Part shown: positions 1-8,299 of the stretch, in pieces
Numbering within the stretch: position 1 is the first letter of the stretch
Layout of the letters: the number at the start of each line of letters is the position of its first letter
Source: Sorangium cellulosum So0157-2
Lineage (GTDB): Bacteria; Myxococcota_A; Polyangia; Polyangiales; Polyangiaceae
NCBI RefSeq assembly: GCF_000418325.1
Contig: NC_021658.1
Span: forward strand, 9,314,001 to 9,378,000
DNA: 64,000 nucleotides
Direction of reading: 5' to 3'
Notes under the pieces: generated by a model
What the model was told of the DNA's origin: nothing
The model's input: only the letters and a program-made list of their open reading frames with translations
Database searches by the model: none
Translations under genes and position numbers: made by a program

Positions 1-92
1 AGTCGCGCAACGCTCCGCTCGGCGCGCTGCCGTACGTCGATCTCCACGCCGGCTCGCCCGGCGCCGCGCCGGCGGCGGGAGGCGCGCGATGA
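1..92 (+). CDS. C-terminal end of an unidentified upstream CDS (partial)
   Basis: An open frame enters from the left edge and stops with TGA at 90-92, giving about 29 codons whose product ends in an Ala/Gly/Pro-rich tail. The stop overlaps the ATG of the SCO gene at 89 (ATGA), the usual sign of translational coupling, so this is probably the preceding gene of the same operon. Too little is present to name a family. Confidence 0.55.
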   Translation, partial: SRNAPLGALPYVDLHAGSPGAAPAAGGAR

Positions 93-706
93 GGCGCGCC
101 GCGCCGCTGCTCGCGGCGGCGGTCGCGCTCGCGCTCGCGCCCGCGAGCCCGGCCGCGGAGCCGGCGCCGGAGCGGCCCCGCGCGCCGGCCGCCGCCTCGC
201 CCGCCGGCGACGACGCCGCGGCCGCGGCCGCGGCGTACTTCACCGACACGGAGCTCGTCGATCAGGACGGGCGCGTGCGGCGCTTCTACACCGACCTCCT
301 GCGCGGCCGGAAGGTCCTGATCCACTTCGCCTTCACCTCGTGCAAGGGCGCGTGCCCGACGATGACGGCGAACCTCGCGCGCGTTCAGGCGCTGCTCGGC
401 AAGCGCGCCGGCAAGGAGGTCGCGATCCTCACGATCACGGTCGATCCCGTGAACGACACGCCGAAGGTGCTCAAGCAGTTCGCCGCCAAGTTCAACGCGG
501 GCGACGGCTGGCGCTTCCTGACCGGGACGCCGGAGAACGTGGAGAAGGTCCTCGGGCGCCTCGGCGGGCTCACGAAGAAGCCGGACGAGCACACCTCGAC
601 GCTGCTCATCGGCGACACGACGACCGGCATGTGGGTGAAGACGATCGCCACCGAGCGCCCCGAGACGATCGTGCACCTGATCGATCACATCAACGACAAG
701 CCGTGA
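89..706 (+). CDS. SCO1/SenC family copper chaperone
   Basis: The 205-residue product belongs to the SCO1/SenC thioredoxin-fold family, which binds copper and helps assemble the CuA site of cytochrome oxidase or serves as an envelope thiol reductase. An Ala/Leu-rich signal peptide covers about residues 1-23. The copper motif CxxxCP is at C85 and C89 (TSCKGACP) and the conserved third ligand is H168 (PDEHTS). Length is normal for the family. It overlaps the preceding gene by 4 nt and the next gene starts 1 nt after its stop, so the three are probably one operon. The neighbour carries a cytochrome c domain, which fits a role in envelope redox or metal handling. Whether it serves oxidase assembly or the neighbouring fusion protein cannot be told from sequence. 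Confidence 0.93.
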   Translation: MRRAAPLLAAAVALALAPASPAAEPAPERPRAPAAASPAGDDAAAAAAAYFTDTELVDQDGRVRRFYTDLLRGRKVLIHFAFTSCKGACPTMTANLARVQALLGKRAGKEVAILTITVDPVNDTPKVLKQFAAKFNAGDGWRFLTGTPENVEKVLGRLGGLTKKPDEHTSTLLIGDTTTGMWVKTIATERPETIVHLIDHINDKP

Positions 707-707
707 G

Positions 708-2339
708 GTGCACGTGGGCCATCTCGTGACGACGCGGCGGCGCCGCGCGCTCGCCGCCGCGCTCTCGGCGCTCGGCCTCGCCGCCGCGCTGAAGGGCGCC
801 GCGGCCCCCGGCGACGCGCCCGCGCCCGCGCCCGACGGCGCGGCCTCGTGCGCCGCGCTCAGCCCGGCGGCGCTCCGCGGCAGGCGCATCTTCCACCACG
901 GGGCGCTCGCCTCGGGGGAGCCGGTCGAGGGCCGCCTCGGCGCGAGCGGCGCCGCGCTGCAGGGCAAGGCGGCCGCGTGCGCCGGCTGCCACGGCCGGAG
1001 CGGCGACGGCACGTCGGAGGGCGGCGTCGCGGCGCCGCCGCTCACCCCCGAGCGGCTCTTCGCGGCGGATCGCGCGGGGGGCGCCTACACCGCGGAGACG
1101 CTCGCGGCCGCCGTCCGCGACGGGAGGACGCCGACCTCGCGGGAGCTCCACCTCGTCATGCCGCGCTACCGGCTCGACCGCGCGCACGTCGACGATCTCG
1201 TCGCGTACCTGCGCTGCGTCGGCCGCGACGCCGATCCGGGCGTCTCGCCGGAGGCGCTCCGGCTCGGCGCCGCGCTCCCGCTCACCGGGCGCTTCGCGGC
1301 GGCGGGCGCCGCGGCCCGCGACGTGCTCGCCGCGGCGTTCGCGGAGGTGAACGCGCAGGGCGGCGTCTTCCGGCGGCGGCTCGAGCTCGTGGTGGCCGAC
1401 AGCGGGGACGCCCTCGACGGCGCGGCCGCGACCGCGCGCCTCCTCGACCAGCGGGTCTTCGCGCTGGTCGGCAGCGTGTGGGGCGGCGACGCCGGCGCGA
1501 TGGCGCGCCTCTCCGCCGACGATGTGCCGCTCGTCGGCCCGCTCGGGTCCGGGCTCCCCGCCTCGGATCCGGGCGACGGCGTCGTGTTCCACCTCCGGCC
1601 CGGCCTCGACACGCTCGCGCGCGTCGCCGTCGCGCACCTCGCCGGCGCCCCTGCGCCCCCCGGCGCCGAGGCCCTGCTCGTCGTCCACCCGGCGGACCCG
1701 CGCGGCGACGCCTTCCTCCGGGGGGCGCGCGCCGAGGCGCAGCGGCGCGGGCTGCCGGCCCCGGCCTCGCTCCCCTTCGAGCCCGGCCGCTTCGACGCCG
1801 CCGCCGCCGCGGACGCCGCGGCGCGCCTCCGGCCCCGGGCCGTCCTGCTCGCCGGCGAGGGCGACGAGCTCTCGCGGTGGCTCGCGGCGTCGCGGCCCGC
1901 GTCGGGCCCGTCCCCCGCCCTCTACGCGCCCGCGTCGCTGCTGCCGCGCGATCCCGCGTCGCTCCGGCGCGCCGCCGCCGCGCGGCTCCTGCTCCTCCAC
2001 CCGGGCCCCCTCGACGACGCCGAGCGGCTCGGCCTGCGCGCGCTCTCGTCGTTCCTCGATCGCCACCGCGTCCCGCCGCGGCACACCGCCTTCCAGGCGA
2101 GCGCGTACGCCGCCGCCCGCGTCCTCGTCGAGGCGCTCAAGCGCGCCGGCGCCCACGTGACCCGGCCCGCCCTCATCGCGGCGCTCGAGGAGCTCCGGGA
2201 CTTCGATCCCGGCCCGGGTCCGGCGATCACCTTCGGCAGGAACCGGCGCGTCGGCGCGTACGGGGCGAGCCTCGCCGCCGTCGCTCCGGGGTCGAGCGAC
2301 GTCGCGCCGGTGTCCGCGTGGGTCGAGGTGGTACCCTGA
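708..2339 (+). CDS. Exported cytochrome c / ABC substrate-binding-like fusion protein
   Basis: The product is about 543 residues, starting with GTG at 708 (a second GTG at 714 is possible). After an Arg-rich signal sequence comes a class I cytochrome c domain with heme motif CAGCH at residues 91-95 and a likely axial Met in LVMPRYRLD. From about residue 185 the rest resembles a type 1 periplasmic binding protein of the Leu/Ile/Val class, with the family-typical opening LGAALPLTGRFAAAG. No permease or ATPase gene is adjacent, so it may be a redox-linked sensor or scavenger rather than a transporter component. Such cytochrome c/binding-protein fusions occur next to SCO genes in other proteobacteria. 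The ligand is unknown. Confidence 0.85.
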   Translation: MHVGHLVTTRRRRALAAALSALGLAAALKGAAAPGDAPAPAPDGAASCAALSPAALRGRRIFHHGALASGEPVEGRLGASGAALQGKAAACAGCHGRSGDGTSEGGVAAPPLTPERLFAADRAGGAYTAETLAAAVRDGRTPTSRELHLVMPRYRLDRAHVDDLVAYLRCVGRDADPGVSPEALRLGAALPLTGRFAAAGAAARDVLAAAFAEVNAQGGVFRRRLELVVADSGDALDGAAATARLLDQRVFALVGSVWGGDAGAMARLSADDVPLVGPLGSGLPASDPGDGVVFHLRPGLDTLARVAVAHLAGAPAPPGAEALLVVHPADPRGDAFLRGARAEAQRRGLPAPASLPFEPGRFDAAAAADAAARLRPRAVLLAGEGDELSRWLAASRPASGPSPALYAPASLLPRDPASLRRAAAARLLLLHPGPLDDAERLGLRALSSFLDRHRVPPRHTAFQASAYAAARVLVEALKRAGAHVTRPALIAALEELRDFDPGPGPAITFGRNRRVGAYGASLAAVAPGSSDVAPVSAWVEVVP

Positions 2340-2394
2340 CGCCGACCCTGCCTGTCGGCTAGGCGCGACGGCTGGAACGGAGTAGGTTCCGGGC

Positions 2395-4293
2395 ATGGCC
2401 GGATACCGCAGTCGTACATCCACCCAGGGGCGCAACATGGCAGGGGCGCGCGCGCTGTGGCGCGCCACCGGCATGAAGGACGCGGACTTCGAGAAGCCGA
2501 TCATCGCCATTGCCAACAGCTTCACGCAGTTCGTCCCGGGGCACGTCCACCTCCACGACGTGGGGCAGCGGGCGAAGAAGGTCATCGACGCCGCGGGCGG
2601 GTGGGGCGTCGAGTTCAACACCATCGCCATCGACGACGGCATCGCGATGGGCCACGCCGGCATGCTGTACTCGCTGCCGAGCCGGGAGCTCATCGCCGAC
2701 AGCGTCGAGTACATGGTCAACGCGCACTGCGCCGACGCGCTGCTCTGCATCTCGAACTGCGACAAGATCACGCCCGGCATGCTGCTCGCGGCGATGCGGC
2801 TCAACGTGCCGACCGTCTTCGTCTCCGGCGGTCCGATGGAGGCGGGCAAGATCGTCGGCACGCACGACCGCGACGGCAAGCCGCTCATCCGCAAGCTCGA
2901 CCTCATCGATCCGATGATCGCCGCGAGCGACGACAAGGTGTCCGACGCGGATCTCGCCGCGATGGAGCGGTCCGCGTGCCCGACCTGCGGCTCGTGCTCC
3001 GGCATGTTCACGGCGAACAGCATGAACTGCCTCAACGAGGCGCTCGGGCTGGCGCTGCCCGGCAACGGCACGCTGCTCGCGACGCACGCGGCGCGCTGGC
3101 AGCTCTTCGAGGCGGCCTCGAAGCGCGTCGTCGAGCTCGCGCAGCGCTACTACGTCGACGGGGACGCCTCGGTGCTGCCGCGGAGCATCGCGACGTTCGA
3201 GGCGTTCGAGAACGCGATGGCGCTCGACATCGCGATGGGCGGCTCGACGAACACGGTGCTCCACCTCCTGGCGGTCGCCCGCGAGGCGCAGGTGGACTTC
3301 AAGATGTCGGACATCGACCGGATGTCGCGCAAGGTGCCGAACATCTGCAAGGTGGCGCCGTCGTCGCACCACCACGTCGAGGACGTGCACCGCGCGGGCG
3401 GCGTGCTGACGATCGTCGGGGAGCTCGATCGCGCGGGGCTCATCCACCGGCAGGTGGGCACGGTCCACGCGCGCACGCTCGGCGACGCGATCGACGAGAA
3501 CGACCTCCGCCGCCCCACCGCGACGGCGGCCGCGAAGAAGCGCGCGCTCGCCGCGCCGGGCGGCGTCCCGACCACGGTCGCGTTCTCGCAGGACAAGTAC
3601 TTCGCCGACACCGACGACGACGCCGAGAAGGGCTGTATCCGCGACGTCGCTCACGCGTACAGCCGCGAGGGCGGCCTCGCCGTGCTCTACGGCAACATCG
3701 CGGCGGACGGCTGCATCGTGAAGACCGCGGGCGTCGATCCCGAGATCTGGAAGTTCGAGGGGCCCGCGCGGGTGTTCCAGTCGCAGGAGGCGGCGTGCGA
3801 CGCGATCTGGAACAACCAGATCCGCTCGGGTGACGTGGTCGTCATCGTCTACGAGGGGCCGAAGGGCGGCCCGGGCATGCAGGAGATGCTCTATCCGACG
3901 TCGTTCCTGAAGGGGAAGGGCCTCGGCAAGGCGTGCGCCCTCATCACCGACGGCCGGTTCAGCGGCGGCACGTCGGGCCTGAGCATCGGGCACGTCTCGC
4001 CCGAGGCGGCCGAGGGCGGGAACATCGGGCTCATCGAGGAGGGCGACCGCATCCGGATCGACATCCCCGCCCGGACCATCGACGTCCTCGTCGGCGACGC
4101 GGAGCTCGAGCGCCGCCGCCGCGCCGCCGAGGCGCGGGGCGCCGATGCGTTCAAGCCGAACCGCGATCGCAAGGTCTCCCCTGCCCTGCGGGCCTATGCG
4201 CTCATGGCCACGAGCGCCGCCAACGGCGCTGTCCGCGACGTCGGCCAGATCGAGCCCGGGCGGCGCGACGGCGGCGCCGCGCAGCGCAAGTAG
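2395..4293 (+). CDS. ilvD: Dihydroxy-acid dehydratase
   Basis: IlvD dehydrates 2,3-dihydroxy-isovalerate and 2,3-dihydroxy-3-methylvalerate to the 2-keto acids that precede valine and isoleucine. The 632-residue protein is full length and collinear with the E. coli-type enzyme. Fe-S ligand C122 lies in SNCDKITPG with the Mg-binding D123 and K124. C195 lies in SACPTCGSCSG, and the DDG motif is at about 80-82. The ATG at 2395 gives the family N-terminus MAGYRSRTSTQGRNMAG. It stands alone, 55 nt after the cytochrome fusion gene, with no other ilv gene in view. No attenuator or T-box was seen upstream. Confidence 0.97.
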   Translation: MAGYRSRTSTQGRNMAGARALWRATGMKDADFEKPIIAIANSFTQFVPGHVHLHDVGQRAKKVIDAAGGWGVEFNTIAIDDGIAMGHAGMLYSLPSRELIADSVEYMVNAHCADALLCISNCDKITPGMLLAAMRLNVPTVFVSGGPMEAGKIVGTHDRDGKPLIRKLDLIDPMIAASDDKVSDADLAAMERSACPTCGSCSGMFTANSMNCLNEALGLALPGNGTLLATHAARWQLFEAASKRVVELAQRYYVDGDASVLPRSIATFEAFENAMALDIAMGGSTNTVLHLLAVAREAQVDFKMSDIDRMSRKVPNICKVAPSSHHHVEDVHRAGGVLTIVGELDRAGLIHRQVGTVHARTLGDAIDENDLRRPTATAAAKKRALAAPGGVPTTVAFSQDKYFADTDDDAEKGCIRDVAHAYSREGGLAVLYGNIAADGCIVKTAGVDPEIWKFEGPARVFQSQEAACDAIWNNQIRSGDVVVIVYEGPKGGPGMQEMLYPTSFLKGKGLGKACALITDGRFSGGTSGLSIGHVSPEAAEGGNIGLIEEGDRIRIDIPARTIDVLVGDAELERRRRAAEARGADAFKPNRDRKVSPALRAYALMATSAANGAVRDVGQIEPGRRDGGAAQRK

Positions 4294-4507
4294 CCAATCC
4301 GGAGCCGCCGAGTCGCCGCCCGCCTGACGAGGTCACGGCGCGGGCGGCGAGGCGGCGAGAGCGGCGCCGCCATCACGGCGGCCGCCCCGGCCGACAGCGT
4401 GCGCCCGGGCTCGCGCTCGCCGGAGGGCACGGCCCGCGTCGCCCGGGTCGAGCCTCCCCGCGCTCGACGCGACGCTGTGGCGCACGCCATGGCGTATCAT
4501 GCCGTAC

Positions 4508-5833
4508 ATGAGACAATTGGCGCTCCTCGTGTCCATCTCTCTCGTGTCGGGTTGCAACGCGCGGGCCCGCGATTTCCTCGACGATCACGGCGGCGGGGGC
4601 TCCGGAACCGAGCCTGGAGACGGCGGCAGCGGCGGCGGCGCCAGCAGCAGCAACGCCAGCGGCAGCGGCGGCGCCGGCGGCGGCGGCGGCGCGCCGGGGG
4701 CCTGCGTCGATCCGGCGGAGGATTGCGCGCCGGCGCGGGGTCCGTGCATGGAAGCGGTGTGCAGCGAGGGCGCGTGCGCGGAGCGGCCGCGGCCGGCGGG
4801 GACGCCCTGCGGGCCGGACGGCGGCGCGGAGTGCAATGCCGCCGGGGTCTGCGTGCCGTGCGAGGGCGGCGATGGATGCGGCGAGTGCGGGGACCCGGGT
4901 TGCCCGAACACGTGCGGCTCGCAGGACGTGATGGCCACGCCGCCGAGCTGCGCGAGCGGAGCGCCCGGCGCCGGGGACAGCTGCGGAGCTGGCGACGCGA
5001 GCTGCTGCGGCAACAGGTTGGTCCCCTGCGGCACGTACCTGAGGAGCTACGACGGCGGTTCGAACACGGACGACTCGTTCCCTGCGGCCGTCAGCGATTT
5101 CCGGCTGGACAAATTCGAGATCACGGTGGGTCGATTTCGAGCGTTCGTGGAGGCCGGCCGGGGCGTGCAGGGGAACCCGCCCGCGATCGGGGCTGGCCGG
5201 AACCCTCACGTCGACGGCAGCGGATGGATCGCGGGGTGGAACCAGCGGCTCGAGCCGAACACCGCGGCGCTGAAATCGGCGCTGCAATGCAATGGTGATC
5301 GCCTCTGGACATGGACCGACGCGCCGGGGCCGAACGAGGAGCTCCCGATCAACTGCATCACGTGGTTCGAGGCGTTCGCGTTCTGCGCGTGGGACGGCGG
5401 CCGCCTGCCCACCGAGGCGGAGTGGAACTACGCGGCGGCCGGCGGCGACGAGCACCGGCCGTACCCGTGGGGCGCCGCCCTCGACGGCGAGCGCGCCGCC
5501 TATGCTTGCACCGGCGATGGGAGCGCCGCGGGAGACTGCGCGCTGAGCGACATCCTGCCGGTGGGGTCGAAGCCGAGCGGAGACGGGCGATGGGGGCACT
5601 CGGATCTGGCCGGCAACCTGTGGGAGTGGACGATGGACTGGTGGCGCGACGCGCTCCCCACGCCGTGCATCGACTGCGTGCATCGCGTGGACGGCGAGCG
5701 CGACGCGACGCGGGTCACGCGCGGCGGGAGCTACCGCGCGCCGGCGCCGGACCTGCGCGCGGGCAACCGCGACTTCAGCTACCCCTTCGACCGCGTCAAC
5801 AACATCGGCGCCCGCTGCGCGCGGGACCCGTAG
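4508..5833 (+). CDS. Lipoprotein with formylglycine-generating-enzyme (FGE/SUMF1) fold domain
   Basis: The protein starts best at ATG 4508, giving MRQLALLVSISLVSGC, a type II signal peptide with lipobox VSGC; an in-frame ATG lies at 4499. A Gly/Ser-rich linker and a Cys-rich segment of about 100 residues follow. The C-terminal 240 residues form an FGE-sulfatase (PF03781) domain, recognised by LPTEAEWNYAAAGG, GNLWEWTMDWW and TRGGSYRAP. True FGEs oxidise a sulfatase cysteine, but many such domains in myxobacterial lipoproteins are exported and of unknown role. No sulfatase gene is nearby, so enzymatic activity should not be assumed. Confidence 0.87.
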   Translation: MRQLALLVSISLVSGCNARARDFLDDHGGGGSGTEPGDGGSGGGASSSNASGSGGAGGGGGAPGACVDPAEDCAPARGPCMEAVCSEGACAERPRPAGTPCGPDGGAECNAAGVCVPCEGGDGCGECGDPGCPNTCGSQDVMATPPSCASGAPGAGDSCGAGDASCCGNRLVPCGTYLRSYDGGSNTDDSFPAAVSDFRLDKFEITVGRFRAFVEAGRGVQGNPPAIGAGRNPHVDGSGWIAGWNQRLEPNTAALKSALQCNGDRLWTWTDAPGPNEELPINCITWFEAFAFCAWDGGRLPTEAEWNYAAAGGDEHRPYPWGAALDGERAAYACTGDGSAAGDCALSDILPVGSKPSGDGRWGHSDLAGNLWEWTMDWWRDALPTPCIDCVHRVDGERDATRVTRGGSYRAPAPDLRAGNRDFSYPFDRVNNIGARCARDP

Positions 5834-5893
5834 GCCCGCGCGGCGCGGCTCGCTCGCCGCGCTCGCGCGCTCGCCGGCGCGAGCGCGACGCGC

Positions 5894-6568
5894 TCACGGG
5901 CGGCGGCCCGTGGGCGCGGCGGCATCCTCGGGCCAGACGTTCTCCGCGACGAGCTCCGAGAGCGGGCGGCGCGCTGCCCAGCCGCACGCCTCGAGCATGG
6001 GGCGACCGTAGAACTCCTCCACGTGACCGACGCAGAGGATGGCGAGCGGCCTGCTGCCCGGCGGCATGCCGAGCAGCGCGGCCAGCCGGTCCGGCTCGAA
6101 GAGCGACACCCACCCGACGCCGAGCCCCTCCGCGCGCGCGGCGAGCCACAGGTTCTGGATGGCCGCGGCCACCGACGCGACATCCATCTCGGGCAGCGTG
6201 CGGCGGCCGAACACGTGCGCCTCGCGCCCCGCCATGAGGCCGGCGACGAGCAGCTCGCCGCACTCCAGGACGCCCTCGACCTTGAGGCGCATGAACTCGT
6301 CCTCGCGCTCCCCGAGCGCGCGCGCCGTGGCGAGGCGCTCCGCCTCGACGAGCGCGTGGATGTCGCGCCGGAGCGCCGGCGCCGTGATCCGCACGAAGCG
6401 CCAGGGCTGCATCATGCCCACGCTCGGCGCCGCGTGCGCGGCCGCGAGCAGCCTGGCGAGCGCGTCGGGGTCCACCGGCGCGGGCAGGAAGTGGCGCATG
6501 TCGCGCCGCTCGTGGATGGCGCGGTACACGGCGGCGATCTCCGGATCGTTGAAGCGGTGGCTCGACAT
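5894..6568 (-). CDS. bluB: 5,6-dimethylbenzimidazole synthase (BluB-type nitroreductase fold)
   Basis: BluB splits reduced FMN with oxygen to make 5,6-dimethylbenzimidazole, the lower ligand of vitamin B12. The product is 224 residues, starting MSSHRFNDPEIAAVY at 6568. Family motifs include ERRDMRHFLP, SVGMMQPWRFVRI, the central VASVAAAIQNLWLAARAEGL and GVGWVSLFEPDRL; the C-terminal RPMLEACGWAARRPL block is also typical. The open frame extends upstream to 7309, but that part lies antisense to the flavoprotein gene and is not protein-like. No other cobalamin gene or cobalamin riboswitch was recognised nearby. It diverges from the oxidase gene at 6750. Confidence 0.93.
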   Translation of the reverse strand: MSSHRFNDPEIAAVYRAIHERRDMRHFLPAPVDPDALARLLAAAHAAPSVGMMQPWRFVRITAPALRRDIHALVEAERLATARALGEREDEFMRLKVEGVLECGELLVAGLMAGREAHVFGRRTLPEMDVASVAAAIQNLWLAARAEGLGVGWVSLFEPDRLAALLGMPPGSRPLAILCVGHVEEFYGRPMLEACGWAARRPLSELVAENVWPEDAAAPTGRRP

Positions 6569-6749
6569 GGTCCCTCGCGTCGCGCGCCGAGCCGCGGGAC
6601 GGCCGCGATCCGGCGCTGCGGATCCGCGACTGCGTAGCACCGCCTGCGCGGCGGCGTCAGCGCGCCCGGGGCGGCCGGCCGATCGGCCTCGCCCGCCGAC
6701 CGGCCTCGATCCGCGGGCGTGGCGCGCGATCTCGACGCAGGGGCTCAGC

Positions 6750-7739
6750 GTGCTAGAGCGCGCGATCGTGGAGTCATCGGCGAAGCAAGCTCCGGGGCTG
6801 GACGTCACCGTCGTGGGCGCAGGGGTGATCGGATTGACCACGGCGGTCGTCCTCCAGCGCGACGGCCACCGCGTGCAGGTGATCGCGGCAGAGCGCGGCG
6901 AGCACACGACGTCCGCGGTCGCGGCCGCGCTGTGGCACCCGTTCGCGGCGAACCCGCCCGAGCGCGTGAACGCGTGGTCGCGGGCGACCCTCGATGAGCT
7001 CACGCGCATCGCCCGGGAGCACCCGGAGGCGGGCGTGGATCTCCTGACCACGCGCGAGGCGTCGGACGACGTGCAGCTGCCCTGGTGGGCCCCGAGCGTC
7101 CCGGACCTCGCGCTCGAGCCTGGTCCGCACCCGCTGGGCGCGCCCCACAGCTTCCGGTTCACGGCGCCGCGCATCGAGCCGTCGCTGCACCTGCCCTGGC
7201 TGGAGTCCCAGCTCCACCGCCCGGTGCGCATCGAGCGCGTGCGATCGCTCGCCGAGGTCGAGGGCGACGTGGTCGTGAATTGCACCGGGCTCGGGGCGCG
7301 CGCCCTCACCGGCGACGGCGAGCTCCTCGCCCTTTACGGCCAGGTAGCGATCGTGGAGCCGGGCGAGCTACACCTAGATGTCGCATTGGGTGATGAAAGG
7401 GACGAATCCGCGCTCGTCTATGTGATCCCGCGGCGCCGCGAGATCGTGATTGGTGGCTGCGTCGTTCCGTCCCCTGACGACCGCTCGCTGACGCCCGACC
7501 CCGCGCGTACTGACGCAATGCTCCAGCGGGTGCGGGCGGCCGGCCTTCGGCCAGGCCCCTTGCTCCGCGCGCGCGCCGGCCTGCGCCCGTACCGGAGCGT
7601 CGTGCGCCTCGAGCGCGAAGGCCGGGTGATCCACAATTACGGCCATGGTGGCGCGGGGTACACGCTCGCGTGGGGTTGTGCCGGCGAGGTGAGCGCGATG
7701 CTGCTGAACGGCGGCGCTCCGGCGCACGGCAGCGTCTAG
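6750..7739 (+). CDS. FAD-dependent D-amino-acid oxidase-like protein
   Basis: The protein (about 329 residues from GTG 6750, or 323 from GTG 6768) resembles the D-amino-acid/D-aspartate oxidase branch of the DAO family. The FAD Rossmann motif VTVVGAGVIGLTTA is near the N-terminus, followed by TTSAVAAALWHPF. VVNCTGLGARAL, IGGCVVPS and the C-terminal NYGHGGAGYTLAWGCA, which contacts flavin, are also family signatures. GTG 6750 is preferred because CAGGGG lies just upstream; no ATG fits. These enzymes oxidise D-amino acids to keto acids, ammonia and H2O2. The exact substrate cannot be read. The frame is open further upstream, but that part overlaps bluB in antisense. Confidence 0.88.
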   Translation: MLERAIVESSAKQAPGLDVTVVGAGVIGLTTAVVLQRDGHRVQVIAAERGEHTTSAVAAALWHPFAANPPERVNAWSRATLDELTRIAREHPEAGVDLLTTREASDDVQLPWWAPSVPDLALEPGPHPLGAPHSFRFTAPRIEPSLHLPWLESQLHRPVRIERVRSLAEVEGDVVVNCTGLGARALTGDGELLALYGQVAIVEPGELHLDVALGDERDESALVYVIPRRREIVIGGCVVPSPDDRSLTPDPARTDAMLQRVRAAGLRPGPLLRARAGLRPYRSVVRLEREGRVIHNYGHGGAGYTLAWGCAGEVSAMLLNGGAPAHGSV

Positions 7740-8299
7740 AAGGAGCTCGAAGGAGAGAGAAAGAAAAAGCGCGCCCGCAGCGTTCCGACGGCGTCGGCGA
7801 GCTCAGCGCCTCGCCTCCGGGGCTGGCCCGGACACGCCGTCAAGCCGCGCTCGCGTGGCCGCCGCAACGGCTGCACCAGCCGCGCCCGCCGTGAGAGCTG
7901 TGAAGCTGCGAAGGCGGTGAACGCCGTGAACGCCGTGAACGCCGTGAAGGTGGAGCAGAAGAGCCCGCTCCTGAAATCCAGCTAACCAGGAGCCCAACGC
8001 ATCGCTCCGAAAGTCTCGTTGTGCTCTTGTTGCGAGGCTGCTAGATTGGATTCGTGCTCGTCTGCGAGCAATTCCCGCCTTCTCTCGCAGCGGAAACGCC
8101 CATGGCGCTCCCCTGTTCATTCGAGAGAGTGGCCGTGGAGGACCTCGCTCTGGAGATCGCCGGCCGCTGACGATCTCGCGGCGCGATCCCTGGAGCGCGG
8201 TCTCGGGTGGTCGAACGTTCGCTTGCGCTTGATCCGGCGTCCGTCGTCCGCTGTCACCACAGTGAAGAACCGAAGCTTCCCCCGGGAGTGTTGAACGCC
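7740..8299 (+). other. Intergenic region without a recognised gene; holds a 9-nt periodic repeat
   Basis: The first 35 nt after the oxidase stop form a polypurine run. At 7913-7948 there are four tandem copies of a 9-mer (ggcggtgaa then three cgccgtgaa). The remainder leads into the desaturase gene. Short frames here have no protein-like sequence or family resemblance. Confidence 0.6.
7913..7948 (+). repeat. 9-bp tandem repeat, four units
   Basis: One variant unit GGCGGTGAA is followed by three identical CGCCGTGAA units. It is intergenic and has the same short-period character as the elements at 10708-10755, 37119-37160 and 46034-46068. Confidence 0.85.

Noticed and set aside
690..3993. Overlapping long minus-strand frames opposite the cytochrome fusion and ilvD
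   Set aside because: Composition-driven shadows; ilvD and the fusion explain the region.
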